In this document: in pieces, positions 45,201 to 52,927 of the stretch
Position numbering within the stretch: the first letter of the stretch is position 1
Layout: every line of letters begins with the position of its first letter
Source of the DNA: SXOA01 sp051004015
Lineage (GTDB): Bacteria > Planctomycetota > Planctomycetia > Pirellulales > Pirellulaceae
Reading direction: 5' to 3'
Length of the DNA stretch: 64,000 bases
Assembly (NCBI GenBank): GCA_051004015.1
Contig: JBPCKT010000047.1
Span: 1 to 64,000 of the forward strand
The notes under the pieces: generated by a model
Told to the model about the DNA's origin: nothing
Seen by the model: only the letters and a program-made list of their open reading frames with translations
Databases searched by the model: none
Translations under genes and position numbers: made by a program

Positions 45201-45884
45201 GCCAGTTTCGATAAGACCGCTCGGATTTGGGACGCCGGCACAGGAGCGGCCGTCGGGGAGCCGCTACGCCATGAGAACAGAGTGGTGCATGTGGTTTTCA
45301 GCCCGGATGGCACCAGGCTCGCCACCGCAAGTTTGGATAATACCGCGCGGATTTGGGACGGCCGGACAGGAACGGCCTTAGGGGAGCCGCTGCGCCATGA
45401 TGGCGCTGTGCGGTATGTGGCTTTCAGCCCCGATGGCGCCAGGCTAGCCACCGCTAGTGAGGATAAGACCACGCGGATTTGGGACGTTCCTCGATTCCCA
45501 ATCTTTACTCTCATAGAACGGAACGTCTGGCTCAACGCGATGACCGGCGAGCGATTGAATGACAAGGGAGACATCGAAGACTTGACATTTGACGAGTGGC
45601 AATCCGAGTGTAAGAAGCTTGACCAATTGAAGCCCTGGCAGGACTACCTGACAGAAGGACGGCGGCGGCAGCAATCCCTTCACTTTGCGCAATCGCACGA
45701 GGCGAAGTTCAACAAGCAGTGGTTCGCCGCGGCGTTTCATCTCCGCTGGGCGCTCAAGCAGGAGCCGGGGAATGAGGAGCTGAAGAAGCGGCTGGCGGTG
45801 GCGGAGGGGAAGCTCAAGGAGGAGCATGAAGCGGCCCAGAAGGCGGGGCCGAAGGTGGAGGGGCCGGCGAAGCGGGAGGAATAG
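42264..45884 (+). CDS. Ser/Thr protein kinase with 11 WD40 repeats
   Basis: A 1206-residue protein: N-terminal helical domain (~1-125); kinase domain (~130-460) with LGRVSVALDG glycine loop region, VALKEIKPE lysine, HRDLKPGNIM catalytic loop and DWG in place of DFG in VVDWGLAKP. The activation segment GTPAFMSPEQAQ is intact. A TM helix follows (~490-515), then a coiled-coil (TAEKNKYLADTLQGKNTEIQ), eleven WD40 repeats (from residue 623) and a ~130-residue TPR-like tail (FNKQWFAAAFHLRWALKQEP). DWG occurs in several planctomycete kinases and may be active. Start ATG 42264 precedes PASSDRNLLFG; the TPR-type C-terminal ends in a charged tail. Confidence 0.88.
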   Translation: MPASSDRNLLFGILALQMDFITREQLVAGMQAWVLAKDIALAEHLVQAGAMKPANRQLLEPLVEAHIRQHGDDPQQSLASISSVDALRNELAGLGDQQIDASMANIPIGNKPAKEADPYATISVGAASSQGMRFRILRPHAEGGLGRVSVALDGELGREVALKEIKPERADDPDSRGRFTREAEITGGLEHPGIVPVYGLGAYPDGRPFYAMRFIRGKSLKEAIEKFHENFTASGGRKPPDTSAPRTAHSSTEENLELRKLLQRLIDVCEAMDYAHSRGVLHRDLKPGNIMLGKYGETLVVDWGLAKPLGKSPAPTPEQQQTNTTVGLSSLPEAALQPSSSGGSEPTMLGSALGTPAFMSPEQAQGRLDLLSPASDVFSLGAILYQILTGQPPYTAASKDEVLRKAQMGEFPTPRTLRGGIPAPLEAVCLKALAPTSASRYPTCRAFAQDLERFLADEPVSARHELLSEWFARLSRRHRTVFIASTGALMLLTLGSLIALGVVNHFRDAANTTAEKNKYLADTLQGKNTEIQKTSEKNKSLADELKTKNEALEKGKKELNTRLAASYFQHGLSEYEAGRVGSSCLDLRRALHFLPEGNHLEESYKTILTDRVLQGGKVAAASLRHDGRVWQVAFSPDGTRLATSGWDKTARIWDARTGAAVGEPLRHEGAVWHVAFSPDGTRLATASDDKTARIWDARTGAAVGEPLRHAGAVLDVAFSPDGAKLATASLDTTARIWDAGTGAAASEPLRHDGAVRHVVFSPDGARLATASDDDTARIWDAGTGAPASEPLRHEDQVRHVAFSPDGARLATASDDYTARIWDAGTGAPASEPLRHEGVVMHVAFSLDGTRLATASVDKTARIWDVRTGTAVGEPLRHKGEVLHVAFSPDGTRLATASLDQTARIWDAGTGTALGEPLRHNYVVWRVAFSPDGTRLATGSDDETARIWDAGTGAATSEPLRHDGYVRHVAFSPDGTRLVTASFDKTARIWDAGTGAAVGEPLRHENRVVHVVFSPDGTRLATASLDNTARIWDGRTGTALGEPLRHDGAVRYVAFSPDGARLATASEDKTTRIWDVPRFPIFTLIERNVWLNAMTGERLNDKGDIEDLTFDEWQSECKKLDQLKPWQDYLTEGRRRQQSLHFAQSHEAKFNKQWFAAAFHLRWALKQEPGNEELKKRLAVAEGKLKEEHEAAQKAGPKVEGPAKREE
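44130..45486 (+). repeat. Eleven near-identical 126-bp WD40-encoding tandem repeats
   Basis: Eleven units, each 126 bp (42 codons), run in exact register from 44130; the last begins at 45390 and is truncated in its final few codons. Each encodes LRH(D/E)G.V..VAFSPDG.. with LATAS.D.TARIWDA.TGA. The units differ at only a few positions, far less than typical WD40 blades, which implies recent amplification or gene conversion. The array is a long low-divergence tandem repeat that could expand or contract. Confidence 0.95.
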
Positions 45885-45900
45885 AAGCAATGTTGCTCCT

Positions 45901-46003
45901 CGTTCCGACGCTCCGCGTCGGAACGCGAGCTTCGGACGCTCAGCGTCCCGTTAGCCGCAGAGCGGCGAAGACGTGAGTTCCCACGCGGAGCGTGGGAACG
46001 AGG
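45901..46003. repeat. Palindromic dispersed repeats CGTTCCGACG / GTTCCCACGC
   Basis: CGTTCCGACG (45901-45910) and CGTCGGAACG (45916-45925) form a perfect 10-bp stem around CTCCG. About 50 bp further on, GTTCCCACG and CGTGGGAAC form a second stem (45979-46001) around CGGAG. The segment between is GC-rich and partly palindromic. This type of palindrome is common in GC-rich planctomycete intergenic DNA. It begins 17 bp after the WD40 kinase stop. Confidence 0.65.
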
Positions 46004-46049
46004 ACATTCAAGGCCCCCCGTTCGGGGACTTGCCGGACAGTTAGTATTT

Positions 46050-46830
46050 GTGTACAATTGTTACGAAGCGGGCCGGCGGGAATCCGGCAGGGTCTTTGAC
46101 AATTTGTGTTGTGGGGCAAGAACGCGTGGGAGGTGCTGCTCGTGCAGGGCCAGGGAGGGTAGAGTTTTCAGTTTTCAGGGTTCAGTTTTCAGTGGAGGAC
46201 GGGGGAGATACGCTCAAAGCGCTTTGAAAAAGAGGTTATAAGTGCCGGAAGTTTTGGTGAATCAAAACCGACTGAAAATCGGGTGATGAATCAAGACTTA
46301 CGGCAAGGCCCCTGGGTGGAACATCCTCTCCCATAGCGGGTTCGGTTGATTCATCACGACGTAAGTCCGCGAGAATGGACCTTGTGAATCGTGAATAAAA
46401 ACACCCGCAAGGGGGGTAATCAAGGGCTGCAAGGGACTGGGGATTAACCGCGGAGATCGCGGAGGGGCGCGGAGAGAGAAGGGAGGGGGGTATCAAGAAA
46501 TCGTGCTGTGTATCGCGCGAGTATCGAGAATCGTCGGTGGAAGTCGTGCTCGTATAAGGAGTTGTGCGGGGGACGCTGATACACGGGGGGCGAAAGAGGG
46601 AACCTGAAAACCGGTATCAAGGGAGGGGTGGTGCCTCACGCAGAGGCGCGGGGCACGCAGAGGGGGGAGTGAATCAGGAATCGCGAATTTGCGACGTGGT
46701 GAATCAAGGCGTGATTGCTGAAGGTACTCGGTGACAACAACTTGCGGCGGCGATTTGATTCAGGGGGGCCGAAAATGGGGAGGGGAAGAATCATGAATCA
46801 AGACAGCTCACCCAGGGGGGTAAGGCCGAA
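46050..46830. repeat. Diverged intergenic repeat element, copy 2
   Basis: Shares an ordered set of motifs with 135-780: GTGTACAAT, GGGCCGGCGGGAATCCGG then TTTGACAA, GTGCAGGGCCAGGGA, GAATCAA repeats, ACTTACG and CGTAAGT arms, CAACAACTTGCGGCGGCGAT, and CCAGGGGGGTA. It lies within a gene-free stretch, 45885-46957, of more than 1 kb. GATGAATCAA (46285-46294) pairs with TTGATTCATC (46346-46355), and GACTTACG (46295-46302) with CGTAAGTC (46360-46367). The two pairings interlock as A-B-A'-B', a pseudoknot topology. No protein is convincingly encoded. Confidence 0.55.
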
Positions 46831-46833
46831 TGA

Positions 46834-46903
46834 CGAAATTCGAATGGCGAATGGCGAATGCAAAGGGGCATTCATTCGACATTTGGAATTCGAATTTCGC
46901 CAT
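46834..46903. repeat. Imperfect hairpin with GGCGAAT units
   Basis: The left arm GAAATTCGAATGGCGAATGG followed by CGAATGC faces a right arm containing GCATTCATTCG and GAATTCGAATTTC. It belongs by sequence to the same family as the perfect hairpin at 61633-61711, which shares ATTCGAATGGCGAATGGCGA. In this copy the right arm has diverged or been rearranged. Confidence 0.6.
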
Positions 46904-46957
46904 TGCCCTCTCACCGCTTCTCAAGGGGGACGAGTTTTCGCTCGGTTGGGCTCCGGG

Positions 46958-47323
46958 CTACTTTCCGGGGGTTGTGACCTGCTCGACCTTCTCGATCAAG
47001 GTTTTGGCGAGGGGGACGTCGCGGCGGCGGATGGCGAGGGTCAGGAGGCCTTGCTTCATGGCGGGGACCTGCTCGACGATGTCCAGCCGCGAGAGTTGCA
47101 CTTCCAGGGAGTTGGAGAGGCCGAACCAGCGGCGGCGGAGGAGGACGCGGGTGACGTCGGCCAGCGGAATCTCCACGGACTTGACGCCGCTCTTGATGAC
47201 GTTGACCACGGAGTCCTGGATTTGAAATTCCAGGATGAGGAATTTGCCGTCCTGCTTAAGCAGGCCATGGCATTCCCCCAGGCCGCCGTAGACGCTGTTG
47301 ATTTGAAAGGGGACTGCGTTCAT
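46958..47323 (-). CDS. Conserved hypothetical protein
   Basis: A 121-residue cytoplasmic protein with alternating hydrophobic strands (GKFLILEFQIQDSVVNVIKS, VEIPLADVTRVLLRRRWFGL) that suggest a PH-like or bPH-type small beta barrel followed by a helix. No named family is recognised. Its start at 47323 lies 7 bp after the stop of the carbonic anhydrase gene, in the same direction, so it is likely part of that operon. Confidence 0.6.
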   Translation of the reverse strand: MNAVPFQINSVYGGLGECHGLLKQDGKFLILEFQIQDSVVNVIKSGVKSVEIPLADVTRVLLRRRWFGLSNSLEVQLSRLDIVEQVPAMKQGLLTLAIRRRDVPLAKTLIEKVEQVTTPGK

Positions 47324-47329
47324 GGGATT

Positions 47330-47992
47330 CTAGATGTCGACTTCTTGAGAGTGGCGTCGCGGCCCGCTGGTCATATGCTCGATGGGGATGAACTGGCCGG
47401 CCGGCGTATCGAAGGCAAACACTTTACCTGTTTCGAACTCGTAGACCCAGGCGTGCAGGTTGATTTGCTCGCGGGCGAGGGCGGCGGCGACGGCCGGGTG
47501 CGTCTTGAGGTTGCTGAGCTGGACCAGGACGTTTTCTTCGACGGCCGCGGTCTGGCGGGCGCGCTCGCCAACGAGGTGCTGGTAGTTTTCCGCGATGATC
47601 CGGCGGGTCGCTTCCGCATGGTCCAGCCAGTTGCGAATGGCGGGATAGCCGGCGGCTTTGGAAGGGTCGAGCAGGGCGCTCATCGCGCCGCAGTGGGAAT
47701 GGCCGCAGACGATGATATCCTCGACGCCGAGCATGGAGACGGCGTACTCGATGCTCCCTTCCTCGCCGCCGCGGGACGCGCCGTAGGGGGGGACGATGTT
47801 GCCGGCGTTGCGGAGGATGAACAGCTCGCCGGGCTCGGTCTGCGTAATCAGGTTGGGATTGATGCGGGAGTCCGAGCAGGTGATGAACAGGGCCAGCGGA
47901 TTTTGGCCTTCCGCCAGGCGCTCGAACAGGTGCCGCTGGGCACTGAAGACATTGGCCTGAAACCGCTGCACACCGTCGACGAGTCGCTGCAT
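47330..47992 (-). CDS. Beta-class carbonic anhydrase
   Basis: Interconverts CO2 and bicarbonate. 220 residues with the full set of zinc and catalytic residues: C39, D41 and R43 in ITCSDSRINP, H98 and C101 in VCGHSHCGAM. These give the Cys2-His zinc site and the Asp-Arg dyad. The region FILRNAGNIVPPYG is also conserved. Cytoplasmic, no signal peptide. The small hypothetical gene follows 6 bp downstream. Confidence 0.93.
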   Translation of the reverse strand: MQRLVDGVQRFQANVFSAQRHLFERLAEGQNPLALFITCSDSRINPNLITQTEPGELFILRNAGNIVPPYGASRGGEEGSIEYAVSMLGVEDIIVCGHSHCGAMSALLDPSKAAGYPAIRNWLDHAEATRRIIAENYQHLVGERARQTAAVEENVLVQLSNLKTHPAVAAALAREQINLHAWVYEFETGKVFAFDTPAGQFIPIEHMTSGPRRHSQEVDI

Positions 47993-48057
47993 CGCCTGCT
48001 TCCCCTTCGTTTTGCTTGGGCCGGGATTACCCCCTCATTGTAACCGTTGGCGAGTCG

Positions 48058-48660
48058 TCAGCGGAGCGACTGCCCGGAGAGAGCGGCCCGGCGAAGCTCG
48101 GCAGAAGCATCCGGCAGCCGGGAGATTTCCACGAAGCCGCTGGAAGCTGGTGACCGAGCGGAGAGGAAGGATGGCGGATTGAGCTGGGCGCGGACGGTCT
48201 CGAACAGGCCGGTGGTATCGGTGGTGGGAATGCCGCGAATGGGGACGACGGCGGCGAGCGATGCCGCGGAGGTGGAATCGTCGGGGATGCGAATGGGCTC
48301 TTCGCGGCTGGCGGGGGCTGTTACCGTTCGTGTCGGAGTCGGAGCGGCAATGCTGGAACGGGAAATGGCGGCCCCACGGCGGTCGGCTATGGGAGCGGTG
48401 TCGGTGGTGGTGAAACTTGGAGCGCCGGGAATTGCTGGCGGGGAGGGGGAAGTAGTCGTGGTTGCCGGAGTTGAGCTGCCGAATGAGGAAGCCGCGGCGG
48501 GATTGGAGAAGCCGGGGTAGTAAGAGTTGTCCGCCAAAAGTGCGCCGGCCGGCTGCGTGCCGGGCGGGGGAATAGTCACCTGCCCAAACGGTCCGCTCCC
48601 GGAGCCGCGGCAACCCGCCAGGGCAAGCGCAAGGCAGAGGGTGGCGAAGGGGGCTCGCAT
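48058..48660 (-). CDS. Low-complexity lipoprotein
   Basis: About 200 residues starting at ATG 48660 (MRAPFATLCLALALAGC), with lipobox LAGC at residues 14-17. The mature part is rich in Pro, Ser, Thr and Ala with no recognisable domain until a weakly ordered C-terminal segment (FETVRAQLNPPSFLSARSPA). The open frame extends to 48900, but the sequence upstream of 48660 does not look like an exported protein. Surface-exposed lipoprotein, function unknown. 48661-49004 holds no other gene; a promoter for csrA must lie there but no clear sigma70 boxes stand out. Confidence 0.6.
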   Translation of the reverse strand: MRAPFATLCLALALAGCRGSGSGPFGQVTIPPPGTQPAGALLADNSYYPGFSNPAAASSFGSSTPATTTTSPSPPAIPGAPSFTTTDTAPIADRRGAAISRSSIAAPTPTRTVTAPASREEPIRIPDDSTSAASLAAVVPIRGIPTTDTTGLFETVRAQLNPPSFLSARSPASSGFVEISRLPDASAELRRAALSGQSLR

Positions 48661-49004
48661 GGGTGTGATTGCGAAGGATGCAGGCAGATGAGGGGAGGGA
48701 GGATAGTGGCAGCGGCTGACAGCGGCAAGATTGGTTTCGCGGCAATGACTGCTATCACTCGTCAGCCAGGTTGTAAGAGCCGTCACGACTGAGCCGCGAT
48801 TTGCAAGAGTTGCATGATTTGTAATTTCGTCCACTAACCTATCGGGCATCAAGGCGTCAGCAAGTTTCATCGCAACTGGTATCCAGTCAATGACTTGCAA
48901 CGAAGTCTCGGCAATGAAACTCTGTTGGCACGCGTTGTGCTTTAGATGGTTTCACTCTTCGGACGCATTCGCGTCCCAGAACTCAAGGAACAAAGGAGTG
49001 TGTC

Positions 49005-49367
49005 ATGCTTGTGCTCACCAGAAAATTGCAGGAAAAAATCACCATTGCCGGCAACATCACTATCACCGTGCTGCGGGTGAAAGGGCAGACCGTTCGGATC
49101 GGGATTGAAGCTCCTCGCGAGATCCGGGTCGTTCGCGGCGAACTGCCGATGGAAGCAGCCGCGGAGGGAACGCAGGACGAGGCGGCCGACGCCACTGCCG
49201 CTTCGCCCCTGCTGGAAGGTGCCACGGAGACGAATGGGCGAGCGCCCTTGCAGCCGCAGGCCAGAACCCGCAATGAATCCCGTCTGCCGCAGCGGCGGAA
49301 ATTCGACCGCTATTCGCAGCCGCCGCTCAAGGGAGCTGTGACTTCGGCGGTGGCCCTGGCGAAGTAA
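49005..49367 (+). CDS. csrA: CsrA with a long C-terminal extension
   Basis: CsrA binds GGA motifs in mRNA leaders to control translation. Residues 1-50 are a complete CsrA core: MLVLTRKLQEKITIAGNITI, then VRIGIEAPREIRVVRGEL, including the RxxR/RE RNA-binding residues. The protein continues to 120 residues, about twice the normal length, with an Ala/Glu-rich then basic tail (RLPQRRKFDRYSQPPLKG). AAGGAG lies about 8 nt before the ATG. The extension may hold a second RNA- or protein-binding function; this is inference. Confidence 0.9.
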   Translation: MLVLTRKLQEKITIAGNITITVLRVKGQTVRIGIEAPREIRVVRGELPMEAAAEGTQDEAADATAASPLLEGATETNGRAPLQPQARTRNESRLPQRRKFDRYSQPPLKGAVTSAVALAK

Positions 49368-49416
49368 AGGAGCGAGCAATGAGGGAGCGATTGGAAAGCA
49401 GTCGGGTCCGCAGGGA

Positions 49417-51555
49417 TTACCTGCCAGCTGGTATCGTCGTTGGTGCTCCAATCGGCCGGGGCAATCCGGTTGCCGGGGCCGCAGCCGCTGGCGGAGGGAT
49501 CACGGTCGTGGGGGGCAATCCTACGGCCGCGGCCGGCGGCAAGCGAGTGTCGCCTCCGCCGCCGGTGCTGAGAATCTGATAGCCAACAGGGGTAATCGAC
49601 TGCGTCGCGCCCGCCAGTCCTTGCACTTCGTTCATGTGCTCGATGAGAATCCGCCGGACATCCAGCGTCGCCAGCGGATGCCTGTGGACGCCGAGATGGT
49701 CAGCCGTGACCGGCCTTTCCGATGCCACGTCCTCCAGATGGGCGCTCTTGTAGCTGACGATGCCGTCTCCATCCTCGGTCCACTGCTGGAAGAACCCACT
49801 GCGGTCCATGCGGCCGACAATGTTGTGGTACTTCACTCCCGGCCCTTTTTGAGCCGCGATCATCACGGGGAAGATCGGATCGTCCGGCGCGAGCGAATCG
49901 ATGCTGGTCGTCGTGGTCAGCAACTCGGTGTTCTTGAAAAAGCCGGGATTGTTCAGCACCAGCTTGTTCGTCAAGTCGGTGAGGAATTCCGGCAGCGTGA
50001 TCAGCTTGCGGCCGAGCAGACGCGTGTAGGAGTTGGCAAAATCGCTGCCATGATGCGGCGTGCCGATGGTGATGACCCGCTTCACGGCCGGATTGGGATG
50101 GAAGTAGACCACGCGGGCCAGTTTCTCGCGGTCTTCGTCGGACGCCTTCAGCTCGCTGATCGGCTTGTCGCTGAGAATGTTCCAAAAGTCATCGCCGCTC
50201 TCCAGGGTTTGCAGCTTGGAGACGAGGCCCCCCATGCTGTGGCCGACGAGCACCATCTGGTCCAGGTTCGCGTTCTGTCCCCCTGGGTCGAGCTTCTGAC
50301 GCACATCCGCCAGGTCGCCGCGCATTTGTGCGGCGCTGACCCAGAAGGGCTGGCCGGTGGGATAGAGATAGAACCAGAACTGGTAGCGGGCGCGGATTTC
50401 CGGGAACGAGCGTAGGTCGTTGAACATCTCCATCCACGTTGTGGGGCTGGACCAGAGACCATGCACCATGACAACCGGGATTTTGCTGGGGTCGTACGGC
50501 TCCACCATGTACATGCCCTTGATTTTGGTGGACGTCGGATCGCCGGGAAATCGCAACCCCGAGGTGGAAATATCCTGGGCCTGAAATGCCGGGTTGTCGA
50601 GAAAGAAAGCCAGCGGCGTGGTGAGATCGGTCTCCAGCGGCACCAGGCGGTCGCCGACGGCCAAGGTGGTGGCGTGCGACGGATCGTGCAATTCCAGAAC
50701 GCAGTGATGGACCCCGCTCGACTCCGGACTGCTGTCCTCCGCCACTCGCAGAAACGCCGTCACCGGGAAGCTGAGTCCGGGGGGATAGAATTTCTCCGCG
50801 GCATCTTCGTCCTCGTGCTTGGCGCGGACGGCGATCAGCGGAACGCCCAGGCCGTAAGTGTGGTGCAGGTTGGTCAGGCCGCCGGCGATCTCGTAGTCGC
50901 TGACGAACTCCAGCCGGTTGAGGTCCTCGGGATGCCAGGGGCCTTTGACCTCAATGTCGAGACGGAATTTATGGCTGGCGGTTTCAATCGTCTGAGCCTG
51001 GCCGGGCTTGACCTTGCCTTGTTTGATGGCAATCCGCAGAGCGCCCTCCAGCGAGCTGTTGTACAGGTCGCAGGCCCGGCGGAACTGCGGATCGTAGGGA
51101 TTGCGAAAGCGGTCAAGCCCGGGCTCGAAGAGGTAACGATACGAATAAGCGACGGCGGCTCCGTAAAGGTCGAGGGCCTCTTTGATCTGGCCGGCATCCT
51201 GTTTGCGCTTGGCGTCGAGATAGGCGAGTTCGGCGACGGCGTAGACCTTGTCCGAATTGGGCTCTTCGGCGGTTTGTTCCCGCAGGCGTGCCAGGGCCAG
51301 CTGCGGGCTCTTCTCCTGGGCTTCCAGCAGGTCGTACCGCCGCAGGAGCATCTCGGTGCGGTGAGTCGGCTTGGGCCCGCCGCGGGACAGCAGATTCAGC
51401 GGCCCTTCCAGCGGGTTCTTGGGGATTTTGCGGAGGGTGATATAGCGCTGGGCGCAGCCACTGGAAAGCAACGCGGCGAAGAGCCACAGCGCAAGCAGCA
51501 GCCGCGATGCGCGGGAGAATGCGATGGGAAAGGTTGCCGGATGCATGGGATGCAC
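49417..51555 (-). CDS. Alpha/beta hydrolase lipoprotein (lipase-like)
   Basis: A 712-residue protein with a lipobox (LLSSGC, residue ~34), a helical N-terminal ~180 residues, a beta-rich middle (~180-350) and an alpha/beta hydrolase domain in the second half. The nucleophile elbow is GHSMGG, the oxyanion HG sits in VVMVHGLWSSPTTW, and TIGTPHHGSDFAN follows. The acid and His are probably in the segment around ADHLGVHRHPLATLD. The last ~60 residues are Pro/Ala-rich. An outer-membrane or periplasmic lipase/esterase is likely. Start ATG 51555 uses MHPMHPATF before the signal. Confidence 0.82.
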   Translation of the reverse strand: MHPMHPATFPIAFSRASRLLLALWLFAALLSSGCAQRYITLRKIPKNPLEGPLNLLSRGGPKPTHRTEMLLRRYDLLEAQEKSPQLALARLREQTAEEPNSDKVYAVAELAYLDAKRKQDAGQIKEALDLYGAAVAYSYRYLFEPGLDRFRNPYDPQFRRACDLYNSSLEGALRIAIKQGKVKPGQAQTIETASHKFRLDIEVKGPWHPEDLNRLEFVSDYEIAGGLTNLHHTYGLGVPLIAVRAKHEDEDAAEKFYPPGLSFPVTAFLRVAEDSSPESSGVHHCVLELHDPSHATTLAVGDRLVPLETDLTTPLAFFLDNPAFQAQDISTSGLRFPGDPTSTKIKGMYMVEPYDPSKIPVVMVHGLWSSPTTWMEMFNDLRSFPEIRARYQFWFYLYPTGQPFWVSAAQMRGDLADVRQKLDPGGQNANLDQMVLVGHSMGGLVSKLQTLESGDDFWNILSDKPISELKASDEDREKLARVVYFHPNPAVKRVITIGTPHHGSDFANSYTRLLGRKLITLPEFLTDLTNKLVLNNPGFFKNTELLTTTTSIDSLAPDDPIFPVMIAAQKGPGVKYHNIVGRMDRSGFFQQWTEDGDGIVSYKSAHLEDVASERPVTADHLGVHRHPLATLDVRRILIEHMNEVQGLAGATQSITPVGYQILSTGGGGDTRLPPAAAVGLPPTTVIPPPAAAAPATGLPRPIGAPTTIPAGR

Positions 51556-51893
51556 GCCCGCGGCGTTGCTTAGGCGTGCTCGGACGATAGGAACGAAAGT
51601 TGCGAATCAAGCGCGCGCAGCCGTGGCACAGAATGGAAGAGGAATACAACCGGCTGACGAATGGGTCAATGCGAATCCTTGCTATTTACGGCACGCAGAG
51701 CCGTGGGCGGACCTCAGAATTCTGGACGGTTTGCAAAAACTGCAATTGTGCCCGGCAGGGGCAAGTGATATTACTCCCGCCCGTCCGAGGCCAAGCTCCT
51801 TGGCCTCCACTCGAACACTCGGAGCTTCACCGTCGGCGGCAAATTTGCGGGAATGTGCCGCCACCCTCCCTCCTGGGTCGAAGCGAACAAATC

Positions 51894-52032
51894 GGAAAGC
51901 GCGGTTTCTGGGTCAATCGCGCTTTCCGGTGCTTCACGGTGAAGCTTAGACTGAGCGCCGGGGCAGCCCTTAAAAGCTGCCCCGGCGCCAGGGATCACGC
52001 CGGGGCGCGGCTGCCATGCGGTGGCCGCGCCC
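51894..52032. ncRNA. Cluster of four adjacent stem-loops
   Basis: Four inverted repeats follow one another in about 140 bp: GGAAAGCGC/GCGCTTTCC (51894-51902, 51919-51927), GCTTCAC-GGT-GAAGC (51931-51945), a perfect 13-bp stem starting GCGCCGGGG (51955-51967, 51976-51988, loop CCTTAAAA), and GGGCGCGGC/GCCGCGCCC (52003-52011, 52024-52032). No T tract follows on either strand, so they are not simple terminators. They lie in the 521-bp gap 51556-52076, which contains no intact gene. A structured RNA or a series of terminators for the LysM gene are possible. Confidence 0.45.
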
Positions 52033-52076
52033 TGGATCGTTTCTTGGAATCACCAAGCGCCGCTCACCACGAATGG

Positions 52077-52742
52077 CTAGCGCTCTGACGCTGGGCGAAC
52101 CGGCTGCAGGTCGCTGTCTGAGGGAACCGTTGCCGAATCTCCGCTGGCGAAGGGAATGCGAATCACCGCTCCCAGCGGCAGGATGTGCCGATCCTTGAGA
52201 ACGCCGCGATTGGCGGCAAAGAGCTCCTCCGCCCGTTCCGGGGAGCCCAGGAATCGCTCCGCCAAAGCTTCCAGGGAATCGAGCTTGCGGATCCGGTATT
52301 CGCGCGGCGGACCGGCGGGGCCTTCCGCCAGCCTGGCCGGCAGCCACGGGTCAAGCCGGTTTGCCTCCGGCTCCTTCACTTGAAAGCTGACCGGCAATAG
52401 GGGCGGCGCGATGGATTTTTCCTTGGGCAGCGCGGCGATTTCTTCGACGGCTGGGGCGGCTTGCGAGCGGTCTACTCGCTCGAGTCGCTGCGAGCCGTCG
52501 TCGAGGTAGGGGCTGGGGGAACGGGAAGCTTGAGAGGAAGCTCGCTCAGGCGACGATGCGAGCGGAGAAGGTATCGCGGCAACGGGCTGTTCGAGCAGAG
52601 GGCTGGCGGCCTGGGGCGCGGATGCGGCCGCTGGGTCCGTCGCTACCGGAAGCGTTAACGGCGTCTCCCGCAAGAACGGCAGGGACGCGCAGACACCGCC
52701 GGCGATGATCGAGAGGCCCAGGAGGACTCGCTTTTTGGACAC
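52077..52742 (-). CDS. LysM-like domain protein, membrane-anchored
   Basis: About 221 residues, starting at GTG 52742 (SKKRVLLGLSIIAGGVCASL) with GGAG about 9 nt upstream. An N-terminal TM or signal helix is followed by a ~110-residue Ser/Pro/Ala linker and a C-terminal LysM-like domain: YRIRKLDSLEALAERFLGSP, then ELFAANRGVLKDRHILPLGAVIRIP. LysM binds peptidoglycan or chitin-like glycans. Its partner is unclear; secDF is the upstream neighbour on the same strand, with the dispersed hairpin at 52896 in between. Confidence 0.72.
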   Translation of the reverse strand: MSKKRVLLGLSIIAGGVCASLPFLRETPLTLPVATDPAAASAPQAASPLLEQPVAAIPSPLASSPERASSQASRSPSPYLDDGSQRLERVDRSQAAPAVEEIAALPKEKSIAPPLLPVSFQVKEPEANRLDPWLPARLAEGPAGPPREYRIRKLDSLEALAERFLGSPERAEELFAANRGVLKDRHILPLGAVIRIPFASGDSATVPSDSDLQPVRPASER

Positions 52743-52895
52743 GTTGCGCGCTCCACACTTCCAGCCGGCATCTGGTACGCACCGCCTCCCTGGAAATAGT
52801 GCCGCACTTCGCTTATCGACCGGCAATCGTGAGCGCATTCAAACGAACCAGAAAGCGCGCGGTGGTAGCGAAGAGGAAAAGTTTTCGGGTGGCAT

Positions 52896-52915
52896 GCCCA
52901 CGGCTTTGCGCGGGC
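52896..52915. repeat. GCCCACG/CGCGGGC hairpin, dispersed repeat copy 2
   Basis: GCCCACG (52896-52902) and CGCGGGC (52909-52915) around the loop GCTTTG. The stem and loop match the copy at 42121-42142 with one base changed in the right arm. It lies just past the secDF stop. Confidence 0.55.
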
Positions 52916-52927
52916 GTGTGCATCCGA

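Noticed and set aside
44130..45486. Regular spacing that might suggest a CRISPR array
   Set aside because: Units are 126 bp, contiguous and encode a WD40 motif in frame; there are no unique spacers.
46715..48043. 442-residue plus-strand frame
   Set aside because: It is antisense to the carbonic anhydrase and its neighbour and begins in repeat DNA.
51955..51988. Perfect hairpin as an intrinsic terminator
   Set aside because: No T tract follows on either strand; kept only as part of a stem-loop cluster.
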